In this document: positions 34,502-42,159 of the stretch, piece by piece
Layout: each line of letters starts with the position of its first letter
Position numbering within the stretch: position 1 is the first letter of the stretch
NCBI GenBank assembly: GCA_025062325.1
Contig: JANXAL010000028.1
Span: 1 to 64,000, forward strand
DNA from: Roseiflexus sp.
GTDB taxonomy: Bacteria > Chloroflexota > Chloroflexia > Chloroflexales > Roseiflexaceae
Direction of reading: 5' to 3'
Length of the DNA stretch: 64,000 nt
Program-made: the position numbers and the translations under genes
Notes under the pieces: model-generated
Databases searched by the model: none
What the model was told of the DNA's origin: nothing
What the model saw: only the letters and a program-made list of their open reading frames with translations

Positions 34502-37030
34502 CTACCCTACTGGCAGAGCATTGACCCAGAACGCATCCATCTTCGTGCGCAAGAGGGCGTGTTCTGGTCGTTCAAGGTGCGGGTCGTCCGCCAGGATGGT
34601 GCGTGCTTCGTGGTGTGCTAACTTAAGCAGGCGCACATCAGTCAACTGCGCCACTTTGAGGTCGGGGGTGCCGCTCTGCCGCGTGCCGAAGAACTCACCA
34701 GGCCCGCGCAGTTGCAGGTCGATCTCCGCCAGGCGGAAACCATCGCTGATCGTCTCCATCGCCTCCATGCGGCGGCGCGTCACTTCGTTCTGCTCTTTGT
34801 CGCATACGAGGATGCAGTAGCTCTGATGCACCCCGCGCCCGACTCGCCCGCGGAACTGGTGTAACTGCGCCAGACCGAACCGTTCCGCCCCCTCGATCAT
34901 AATCGTTGTTGCATTGGGCACATCGATGCCGACTTCGATCACGGCAGTGGCGACCAGGATATCGTATTCGTGGTTGCGGAAAGCGATCATGACGGCGTCC
35001 TTCTCGCGCGGCAGCATTTTGCCATGGATGAGCGCAACCCGCAGATCGGGAAAGACCTCGCGCGATAACATAGCGTGCATTTCTTCGGCGGAGGGCAGAT
35101 CAACTTTCTCGCTCTCTTCGACCAGCGGGCAGATGATGAACGCCTGACGCCCTTTGGCGACTTCGCGCCTGATGTGCCGATAGGCTTTTTCACGCTCAGC
35201 AGTGGTAATCCAGCGCGTCTTGATCTCCTGTCGTCCTGGCGGTAATTCGTCGAGCACCGATACGTCCAGGTCGCCGTAGATGGTCAGCGTCAGCGTGCGC
35301 GGGATAGGGGTCGCTGTCATCACCAGCATATGCGGGTTGTACCCTTTGTTCTTCAGGCGCTGCCGCTGTTCGACGCCAAAGCGGTGCTGCTCATCGACGA
35401 TCGCCAGCCCAAGCGCAGCGTACTGCACGCTTTCGGTGATCAGTGCGTGCGTGCCGACGATCAGGTCGATGTCGCCGCGCGCAATCCCTTCCAGCACCCG
35501 GCGGCGCTCTTTTGCGCTGAGGCTGCCGGTGAGCAGCGCCACCCGCACCCCGCGTCCGTCGAGGTCATCATCGCCGCTCATGCCCAGAATGCGTTTGATC
35601 TCTTCCAGACGCTCGCGTTGCTCCGGGTCGAGATCGTCGTTTTCTGGACCATGGCGGTGATCGCGAGGAACCGGCACGTGGCTCAAGAGCGCGCGCAGAC
35701 TGCGATAGTGCTGCTCCGCCAGCAGCTCAGTCGGCGCCATGAGCGCCGCCTGATAGCCGGCCGCGATCACCTGGAGCGCCGCTGCCGCCGCGACGACCGT
35801 TTTGCCGCTGCCAACATCGCCCTGGAGGAGACGCGCCATTGGGATTGGGCGCTCCATGTCGGCAATAATTTCTTCGATAGCGCGTACCTGGGCATTGGTC
35901 AACTCGAATGGCAGCCGCTTGAGAAACGCTTCGTGCACCTCGTCGCAGCGGGTGATGGCGTATCCGTGTTGCGACTGCCAGAGTATTTTGCGCTGAAGGA
36001 CTCCGAGCTGTATGAATAAAAACTCGTCGAACCCAAGGCGGCGACGCGCCTGTTCAAGCTTTTCGTGATTGTCAGGAAAGTGAATCTGTGCAATCGCCTC
36101 CGACAGTGGCATTAGCCCTGTTCGTTCGAGCACCGTCGGAGGCAGATGGTCTTCCAGCATTGGCGCGCAGCGATCCACCACTTGCTTGATCAACGCGCGC
36201 GCACTCCGTTCGACTAGCCCGCGGGTTAGAGGATGGACCGGCACCAGACGTCCAACGTGGATCAGATCGTCGTCGGTGAAGGGTTGCCATTCAGGCGACG
36301 CCATCTGACGCAATCCGTCGTAGACGCCGATCTTTCCGCTCAATACCACCTTTGTGCCGACCAGGAAGCGCTGCGCCAGCCAGGGTTGGCGGAAGAAGAC
36401 CACCCTGAGCGTGCCAGTTTCATCACCGACCAGAATATCGAGCCGTGAGCCGCCGCTCTTCATTGGTAAGGTGCGCACATCGAGCACTTCGGCAATAATG
36501 GTCTCAACTGCGCCCGGTTGCAGTTCGGCGATCGTTTTGCGTGAGGTGAAATCATCGTAGCGATGGGGAAAGTGGTAGAGCAGATCGTGGACAGTGCGAA
36601 TGCCGAGGCGTCGGAACGACTGTACCATCTGGCGTGTGATGCCCGGTATGTCATCGAGCGGCGAATCGGGAGTAAGCGAGCGCGCTGGGGGAGTGGAACG
36701 GGAAGAACGACGGATTGGCGCGCGCGTCGGCGTCGCTGATGCGGGCGCCGGCGCAGGCTGAGGGTCTGGTTGGGTGCGGAATAGGGAACGCAGGCCTTCG
36801 AGCGCAATGCCGACGCGCGCGCGGCGGGTCGGCTGATCGAGCGCGGCGTATCCGGCGAGTAGTTCGAGCACCCGCTGGACCGGCTCATAGCGCAGCGCAG
36901 CGCCAGCTTCCATCCGCCAGGCAGTCAGAAAGCGCTCCAGACCGCCAGCGACAGCGCTATCGTTGCAGCCACGACGCTCTTCCTCTGCCAGCAGCTTGCC
37001 CAGGCGAATGATCTGGTCTTTGCCATCCAT
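34502..37030 (-). CDS. recG: ATP-dependent DNA helicase RecG
   Basis: RecG reverses stalled forks and moves Holliday junctions. The 842-residue protein has an extra helical N-terminal region and a Pro-rich linker (about 1-130), then the wedge/OB domain (DIPGITRQMVQSFRRLGIRT, HRYDDFTSRKTI, about 130-300). The SF2 helicase core has Walker A LLQGDVGSGKTVVAAAAA, Walker B DEQHRFGVEQR (DEQH), motif III MTATPIPRTL, and motif VI QFRGRVGRGVHQSYC. The N-terminal extension is longer than in E. coli (693 residues) and is like that of some thermophile RecG proteins. It lies downstream of the decayed degV copy in a conserved rpmB-asp23-fakA-recG neighbourhood. Confidence 0.96.
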   Translation of the reverse strand: MDGKDQIIRLGKLLAEEERRGCNDSAVAGGLERFLTAWRMEAGAALRYEPVQRVLELLAGYAALDQPTRRARVGIALEGLRSLFRTQPDPQPAPAPASATPTRAPIRRSSRSTPPARSLTPDSPLDDIPGITRQMVQSFRRLGIRTVHDLLYHFPHRYDDFTSRKTIAELQPGAVETIIAEVLDVRTLPMKSGGSRLDILVGDETGTLRVVFFRQPWLAQRFLVGTKVVLSGKIGVYDGLRQMASPEWQPFTDDDLIHVGRLVPVHPLTRGLVERSARALIKQVVDRCAPMLEDHLPPTVLERTGLMPLSEAIAQIHFPDNHEKLEQARRRLGFDEFLFIQLGVLQRKILWQSQHGYAITRCDEVHEAFLKRLPFELTNAQVRAIEEIIADMERPIPMARLLQGDVGSGKTVVAAAAALQVIAAGYQAALMAPTELLAEQHYRSLRALLSHVPVPRDHRHGPENDDLDPEQRERLEEIKRILGMSGDDDLDGRGVRVALLTGSLSAKERRRVLEGIARGDIDLIVGTHALITESVQYAALGLAIVDEQHRFGVEQRQRLKNKGYNPHMLVMTATPIPRTLTLTIYGDLDVSVLDELPPGRQEIKTRWITTAEREKAYRHIRREVAKGRQAFIICPLVEESEKVDLPSAEEMHAMLSREVFPDLRVALIHGKMLPREKDAVMIAFRNHEYDILVATAVIEVGIDVPNATTIMIEGAERFGLAQLHQFRGRVGRGVHQSYCILVCDKEQNEVTRRRMEAMETISDGFRLAEIDLQLRGPGEFFGTRQSGTPDLKVAQLTDVRLLKLAHHEARTILADDPHLERPEHALLRTKMDAFWVNALPVG

Positions 37031-37152
37031 AGGGTTCTGTTATGAAACCAGCCAACCGGTGATGCCGAGCGCCTCGGGTCCTAATGCACGACAAGTGCTG
37101 CGCCGATCGACACAGTGCGAATGCGGTCGCGCGCGAACAGCCCCGCATTGAC

Positions 37153-37551
37153 TCAGGCATTCGCCAGCGACTCGGCGTCAGCGCGGTCGGTTGTGTAGAC
37201 GACGCTCGATTCCTGGTATGCGCTGCGCGCTTGGAGCGACTCCGGCAACCGTGCCAGGACGCGCCGCCAGGTGCATAGCCGTTCGACCGATGGCATCTGC
37301 GAGTTGCACACTTCGGGATTCGGTTTCACGTTGAGCCGTAGCCGTACCAGCACACGGGTGCGGTTGATGCACCCGCTGCGCTGCAGGCAGCGCGCTGTCT
37401 GAAATGCCGCAGCAGTTTGATATCGATGTCATCGCGCAGCGCTTCTCCCTGCCGATGCAGCAGCGGCGGCGCAACGTAAAATGTGATCTGCAGCGCACCC
37501 ATCAACCGGAATGTCTGCGGTCGAGTCGACCGCAATCTTGACCGACGGCAT
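37153..37551 (-). pseudogene. Decayed second degV gene
   Basis: The ATG at 37549-37551 overlaps the stop of the intact degV (TGATG) and starts MPSVKIAVDSTADIP, the DegV N-terminal signature. The frame then breaks. Another frame continues ALQITFYVAPPLLHRQGEAL and RDDIDIKLLRHF, as in the next DegV strands. After a further shift and a missing middle part, LNVKPNPEVCNSQMPSVERL, CTWRRVLARLPESLQ and VVYTTDRADAESLANA match the C-terminal half. About half of the gene is gone. Bases 37031-37152 before recG show nothing else. Confidence 0.7.
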
Positions 37552-38399
37552 CAGTCGATACCCTCGAAAACCGCCACACCCATGGCGCCAGGTCCGAGGA
37601 ATGCGCCGACGCTCGGACCAAACTGCGCGATCTGCACCCGGTCGCGCGGGAAGATCGGGTCGACCTTTTCCAGCAACTTCTCAACATCTTCTGGCGTCGT
37701 TGCATATAGCGCCGTCACCTCGCGGACGCGTGGAAAATCTTCGATAAAGGTATACAACCCTTCAATGGCTTTGGCGCGGGTGCGGGTGCGTTCATAAGGC
37801 ACAATTTCGCCGTCGTCGAGCAAGAGCAGCGGCTTGATGCGCTGCATTGAGCCGAGCACCGTCGTTGCCAGCGCAAGCCGCCCGCTATGCTCGAGATACT
37901 CAATAGTATCGACGAAGAAGACCAGATGGCAGTGCTGGATCAGCAAGTTGATCAATTGCGCCACTTCTTTGGGAGTTGCACCATCGCGCACGGCACGCGC
38001 GGCGTGGACAACGACCATGCCGAGTGCCATCGAGATCAATTTGCTGTCGATAATGTCCACTCGGCTAGACGAGGCGGGCAAACGGTTGCGTGCCTGCTGC
38101 GCCACGCGATACCCCGGCACAAGACGGCTAGAAAGATGGATGGAAAAGATGTGGTCATACTCGAGCGTCAAGCGGCGGTACAGTTGCTCGAAGGTTGTCA
38201 TCGGCGGCGGCTGCACTGCAATCTGCGCACGGTTCTCCTGCAGCACCTGATAGAACTGATCCGCCGTAATGTCGAGACCGGCGCGATAACTCTGAGCGCC
38301 GACGACTATCTGCAACGGCACGATCTCGATCCCTAATTCGTGCGCAACACTCAGCGGGATGTCACTGGAACTATCGGTGACGATTTTGATACTGGCCAT
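37551..38399 (-). CDS. DegV family fatty acid-binding protein (FakB-type)
   Basis: The 282-residue protein is a complete DegV: ASIKIVTDSSSDIPLSVAHE, FSIHLSSRLVPGYRVAQQAR, and a late GAFLGPGAMGVAVFEG. DegV/FakB proteins hold a fatty acid and present it to the kinase FakA, which makes acyl phosphate for phospholipid synthesis. Here the adjacent fakA is a remnant and the second degV is decayed, so this copy may work with a kinase encoded elsewhere, or bind fatty acids for another purpose. It starts at ATG 38399 with a weak ribosome site. Confidence 0.9.
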   Translation of the reverse strand: MASIKIVTDSSSDIPLSVAHELGIEIVPLQIVVGAQSYRAGLDITADQFYQVLQENRAQIAVQPPPMTTFEQLYRRLTLEYDHIFSIHLSSRLVPGYRVAQQARNRLPASSSRVDIIDSKLISMALGMVVVHAARAVRDGATPKEVAQLINLLIQHCHLVFFVDTIEYLEHSGRLALATTVLGSMQRIKPLLLLDDGEIVPYERTRTRAKAIEGLYTFIEDFPRVREVTALYATTPEDVEKLLEKVDPIFPRDRVQIAQFGPSVGAFLGPGAMGVAVFEGID

Positions 38400-38447
38400 A
38401 TACGTTTCTCATTTCATCTGCACAAGGGTCACGGCATCTGACAGCAT

Positions 38448-38825
38448 TTACCCAAGCGCAATGACGACATCGCTGCCAGGCTGTCCGCTGACGTGCATTT
38501 CAACACGCAGCTCAGGAAAGGCGATACGGATTGCCTCTGCCAGCATCTCTATCCGGGCATCACCAACCCTCATAGCTGGAGTAGAGCGCCGCGACCTTAG
38601 CCTCGCCTGCTCCGAGCCGATGCAGTGTATGGCACACATTATACGCATCTTGTGTCGCTTCTGCAGGCGTCTTGGATACGCTGACTTGCTGCCAGTTGAA
38701 GATGATCACCCGTACCTGTGCTGTCACCGCCGTCATCGACCGGAGATGAATCAGCCTAGAAGTTCAGCGCCAGCAGAGCGGCAATCCCCTGTGGCGGCGC
38801 GGATAACCGTCAGCGTTGCGCCCGC
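38448..38825 (-). pseudogene. Decayed fakA (DAK2-domain fatty acid kinase) C-terminal remnant
   Basis: Fragments in three frames match the end of FakA/YloV in order. About 38756-38805 reads RLSAPPQGIAALLALN (the conserved PQGIAA segment) and then a TAG. About 38570-38720 reads EAKVAALYSSYEG and then a TGA. Bases 38448-38555 read LAEAIRIAFPELRVEMHVSG followed by QPGSDVVIAL, the C-terminus, where active proteins have a GGQP turn. The N-terminal DAK2 kinase domain is absent. The position between asp23 and degV is the normal one for fakA. Confidence 0.75.
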
Positions 38826-39179
38826 TTATCGACCTCCCACCCCCTGCACTCGGATGTTGACCGTCGGTTCGGGAAGGTCAAGCGCAAACGACAGCGCAGC
38901 GCGCACAGCGGATTGTGCGGCGCTTGCTACATCGGCAATCGGTCTGCCTGCCCGAACGATCAGGTACACATCGACCTCAAGATTGTTTTGATGCACATGC
39001 ACCTCAATGCCGCGGCGCTCGTCGCCTGGTGGAAGGATGAGCGGCGGCCCCTGCGGATCGCTCAGACCGGCGACGCCGTCGGTTTGCAGCGCAGCAGCAG
39101 CGGCAATTGACGCAATGGCGCGTGGCGCGACGAAGACGCGCCCGGCGGGAGTCCTGTTAGTTGTGGCATGATTGTTCAT
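38826..39179 (-). CDS. Asp23/Gls24 family protein (YloU-like)
   Basis: The 117-residue protein has the Asp23 layout: GRVFVAPRAIASIAAAAALQ, TDGVAGLSD, GIEVHVHQNNLEVDVYLIVR and a final VNIRVQGVGGR. The family includes YloU/AmaP partners linked to cell-envelope stress; the molecular role is unclear. GGAG lies 8 bases before the ATG. It is divergent from rpmB and upstream of the fakA remnant, the same order as rpmB-yloU-yloV in Bacillus. Confidence 0.9.
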   Translation of the reverse strand: MNNHATTNRTPAGRVFVAPRAIASIAAAAALQTDGVAGLSDPQGPPLILPPGDERRGIEVHVHQNNLEVDVYLIVRAGRPIADVASAAQSAVRAALSFALDLPEPTVNIRVQGVGGR

Positions 39180-39192
39180 GGTCGCGCTCCAG

Positions 39193-39221
39193 TTGCATCA
39201 TGCGTCAGAACATGGTATAGT
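39193..39221 (+). promoter_or_regulatory. Promoter of rpmB
   Basis: TTGCAT (39193-39198), a 17-base spacer and TATAGT (39216-39221) preceded by TGG (extended -10). Transcription would start near 39228, 54 bases before rpmB. Confidence 0.7.
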
Positions 39222-39281
39222 CTTCGGCTAGTATGTCAACAATGTCGCGATATTCCTGACAAAACGGGGGAGCAGGCTGAC

Positions 39282-39488
39282 ATGGCCAAGTGTATGATGT
39301 GTAACAAGAGCGTCAGTTTCGGGCGCAATATCCGACACAAGGCGTCGGGTGGCTGGGCGCGGCGTGCGCCAAAGACCAATCGTACCTTCAAACCGAATGT
39401 GCAAAAGACGACGATTCTGGTTGATGGTGAGAAAGTGCAAATCAAGGTGTGCACTCAATGCCTGCGCACGATGTATCGAGTGCGCTAA
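39282..39488 (+). CDS. rpmB: 50S ribosomal protein L28
   Basis: The 68-residue L28 starts MAKCMMCNKSVSFGRNIRHK and has FKPNVQKTTILVDG. It carries a CxxC near each end (CMMC and CTQC), so it is the zinc-binding form of L28. The frame upstream of ATG 39282 is not coding. GGGGGAG lies about 10 bases before the start. It is divergent from asp23 and followed by a hairpin terminator. Confidence 0.96.
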   Translation: MAKCMMCNKSVSFGRNIRHKASGGWARRAPKTNRTFKPNVQKTTILVDGEKVQIKVCTQCLRTMYRVR

Positions 39489-39509
39489 ACTCATTCTGCT
39501 GATTGCTCG

Positions 39510-39545
39510 GGCTGGCGTTGCGTGGTGGCGCCAGCCTTTCTCATT
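39510..39545 (+). terminator. Terminator after rpmB
   Basis: GGCTGGCG (39510-39517) pairs with CGCCAGCC (39529-39536) across an 11-base loop, followed by TTTCTCATT. Confidence 0.75.
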
Positions 39546-39587
39546 CCCATGGCGGAATGAAAACGCCCGCCATTATAGCGGATATGG

Positions 39588-40403
39588 TCAGGACGTGCAA
39601 TTCAGCACGTACCGCCGCAGCGCATAGGCGACGCCCGCCTCGGAGACCGGCGGCAGCACAGCGTGCGCGCGAGCGCGCACCGTCAGAGCCGCATTCCCCA
39701 TTGCTAGACCAAGCCCTGCCCAGGTGATCATTGAGAGGTCGTTCTCCTGATCGCCTATTGCCATCACTGCCTCACGCGGCGTTCCCAGTGAGTGCGCCAG
39801 GGCAGCCAGCGCATTCCCTTTGCTGACGTGCGGTGCAGTCAGTTCACCAAAAATGGCATGCGAACGAACGATTGCCAGCGACTCGCCGAAGCGGGCGGTC
39901 AGGCGCGCCAGTTCGCGTTCGACCACTGGCGGATCGGCAACGAACAGCAGTTTGGTTGGCGGCACACGCGCCACCAGGCGATCCAGATCGGGAGCGACGG
40001 CGATCTCTGTTCCTTCGGGATGAAAGGCAAGGTAGGATTCGAGTTCTGGTCGATACGCTGCAATATGATGAACATCGTTCATGTAGGCGATCACGAAGAT
40101 GTCAGCATCGAGAAGTTCGCGCACTGCCGCTGCTGCCAGATCGGCAGGCATTGCTGCGTGGTACAACATGGCGCCGGTGAGCGGATGGCGCACCATCGCT
40201 CCCTGGTAGCAGATAATCGGCGCGCGAATGTTAAGCTCACGGGCAAACGGCACGGCAGCGCCAAACACGCGCCCCGTCGCCAGCGTCACATGGATGCCGC
40301 GATCCTGCACAGCGGCGATCGTTTCGCGTACTTCGGGATGGATAACCAGATCGTGGTCGATAACGGTGCCGTCGAGATCGAGAGCGATTAACTGGAAGGG
40401 CAT
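39588..40403 (-). CDS. Cof-type HAD hydrolase (sugar phosphatase family)
   Basis: The 271-residue HAD protein has motif I LIALDLDGTVIDHDLVI, motif II VTLATGRVFGAAVP, and the late MAIGDQENDLSMITWAG with SKGNALAALA before it (motifs III and IV). The C2-type cap and length fit the Cof/YidA group, which dephosphorylates sugar phosphates or flavin precursors; the substrate is unknown. It converges on rpmB. Confidence 0.9.
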   Translation of the reverse strand: MPFQLIALDLDGTVIDHDLVIHPEVRETIAAVQDRGIHVTLATGRVFGAAVPFARELNIRAPIICYQGAMVRHPLTGAMLYHAAMPADLAAAAVRELLDADIFVIAYMNDVHHIAAYRPELESYLAFHPEGTEIAVAPDLDRLVARVPPTKLLFVADPPVVERELARLTARFGESLAIVRSHAIFGELTAPHVSKGNALAALAHSLGTPREAVMAIGDQENDLSMITWAGLGLAMGNAALTVRARAHAVLPPVSEAGVAYALRRYVLNCTS

Positions 40404-40728
40404 GAGTCACGTCCATCCGACAGGGTCGAGAAACGAGAACCGAGAACCAAGAACTGAGAACCGGGATCGGAAATTGGAAAGCTCACTCTTTGCGCTGTCA
40501 TAAACGAACGAATGGGGGGACGAACGAGCGAACGGAAGCGAATACCGACTGCGCGCCAGAAATCAGAGAGTTTGCTCGTTGTACTATTGGTGAGTGCACG
40601 AATGCGGAAACGAATATGCGAATGGAAGCGAATGACTGCCAAGAACGAAAGCCTGCCGGGAACGAGTATCTGCTGGAGATGAATGAGTGCTAGAACACAA
40701 AGCGTTGAGCCCCTCCACCTTTCCACCT
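40404..40728. repeat. Simple degenerate repeat tract
   Basis: GAGAACCGAGAACCAAGAAC and related words occur at about 40430-40470. GAACGAATGGGGGGACGAACG-type words, with nearly the same spacing, run at 40503-40660. The 3' end of prmC (from 40729) is itself in a CCACCTTTCCACCTTCAACC tract. No gene is supported. Confidence 0.65.
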
Positions 40729-41601
40729 TCAACCGTCCGCCGTTTCAACCGTCACTACCCTGTCTCGCCCGGCGAGGTCGTGCACCACGCGCACTGCAGC
40801 GGTCGGGAATGCCTGGCGCGCCAGCGACATCACTGCCTCAGCCTGGGTTGCGCCGATTTCCAGCATCAGTGCGCCGCCTGGTCGCAACGCTCGTGGCGCT
40901 GCCGCCAGCAGGCGACGGTAGACGACGAGACCATCACTGCCGCCGTTGAGCGCCAGGTGCGGCTCGTGCAACCGCACGCCAGCGTCGATATCCTCGAGCA
41001 CTGTATACGGTGGATTGCTGACCAGCAGATCAACCGGTTGCGGCAGCGGCGCCAGCAGATCGCCCCACAGAAGCGTCACACGATCAGCGACGCCGTGCAG
41101 TTCAATGTTCTGCCGCGCCACTGTCAGCGCATCGGCAGAAAGATCGGTTGCATAGATCAGGGCATTGGGGAGATGCACCGCCAGTGCGATGGCAATGCAC
41201 CCGCTGCCAGTTCCAATATCGGCGATCAGAAGCGTATTGTGCGGAGACCGACGTTGTCGCGCCCATTCGAGTGCGGCATCAACCAGCGTCTCGGTTTCGG
41301 GGCGCGGCACGAGCACCCGTTGGTCGACAATGAACTCTAGCCCGTAGAACTCTTTGCGTCCAACCAGATAGGCAACCGGTTCACGCGCTGCGCGGCGCTG
41401 CACCAGTGTGCGAAACATCCGCAGCGTATCATCGGAGATCGTCTCGCGAACTCCGGCGAGCACACGGGCGCGCGACCAGCCAAGCGCATGCGCTAGCAAA
41501 ATCTCTGCATCCAGGCGCGGCGTATCACTAATGTCACGCAACGTTTCGACAGCCCAGGCGAGCGCCTGATTGACAGTAGTATGCGAGTCGGGGAGCGTCA
41601 C
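40729..41601 (-). CDS. prmC: Release factor glutamine N5-methyltransferase
   Basis: PrmC methylates the GGQ glutamine of release factors RF1/RF2. The 290-residue protein has an N-terminal helical domain (about 1-85), AdoMet motif I IADIGTGSGCIAIALA and the catalytic LLVSNPPYTVLEDI (NPPY). The start is GTG at 41601, 3 bases after the stop of the preceding hypothetical gene, so it is probably the last gene of the prkA operon. The C-terminus overlaps a simple repeat tract. Confidence 0.93.
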   Translation of the reverse strand: MTLPDSHTTVNQALAWAVETLRDISDTPRLDAEILLAHALGWSRARVLAGVRETISDDTLRMFRTLVQRRAAREPVAYLVGRKEFYGLEFIVDQRVLVPRPETETLVDAALEWARQRRSPHNTLLIADIGTGSGCIAIALAVHLPNALIYATDLSADALTVARQNIELHGVADRVTLLWGDLLAPLPQPVDLLVSNPPYTVLEDIDAGVRLHEPHLALNGGSDGLVVYRRLLAAAPRALRPGGALMLEIGATQAEAVMSLARQAFPTAAVRVVHDLAGRDRVVTVETADG

Positions 41602-41604
41602 CTG

Positions 41605-42138
41605 CTACGCCTCGCAGGTCAGTGCACTTTCAAGCGCAGCAATCATGCGCCCAATCAGGGCGAAGGTCGCTGGGTATTCAATCCGCTCTCGCTCAATCAT
41701 TCCCGGCGCCCAGCGATACCGGGCAATCGTCGCCGATGGTCGTCCGGTGCAACTTAGCACCACCTCCCAGTAGGTAATGTCGGAATCCTCGCGGTGGGGC
41801 GGGGACGAGCGCAACTGTGCAATGCCTTCGCTGTCCTCGAGCTCCCAGACGGCCAGCGGCTCTTCAAGAAAGCTCATTGCTCGGATTGTGGCAGCCGCGT
41901 GATGACTGAGCCAGGCGCGCACATCGTGCATGACGGGTTCGGTGTGGCATGTCACCGCGAGTTCGCGGATCGTCGCGCTGAAACGATCCAGGTCGGTCAG
42001 ATCGATGCGAGCATCAGCGGCGGCGGATGGAACTGCAATCACCTTTGCGCCATCATCATTCCAGGAAAGTGCACTCACCGCCTGCGGACCCTCGCTCGCC
42101 AGGCGCTTCAATGTATCAACCGTCTGTTTTCCTAGCAT
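41605..42138 (-). CDS. Hypothetical protein in the prkA-prmC gene string
   Basis: The 177-residue protein is not recognised. It is mixed alpha/beta, acidic, without membrane segments or clear motifs; segments include LSWNDDGAKVIAVPSA and WEVVLSCTGRPSATIARYRW. The ATG at 42138 is chosen because GGGGAGG lies 8 bases upstream, while the ATG at 42144 is too close. It sits 21 bases after spoVR and 3 bases before prmC, so it is co-transcribed with both. Confidence 0.75.
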   Translation of the reverse strand: MLGKQTVDTLKRLASEGPQAVSALSWNDDGAKVIAVPSAAADARIDLTDLDRFSATIRELAVTCHTEPVMHDVRAWLSHHAAATIRAMSFLEEPLAVWELEDSEGIAQLRSSPPHREDSDITYWEVVLSCTGRPSATIARYRWAPGMIERERIEYPATFALIGRMIAALESALTCEA

Positions 42139-42159
42139 TGTCATTCCTCCCCGGCAGAC

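Noticed and set aside
40503-40660. Small protein-coding frames rich in Glu, Arg and Asn.
   Set aside because: The sequence is a degenerate GAACGAAT-type repeat; any frame through it looks repetitive and lacks a start site.
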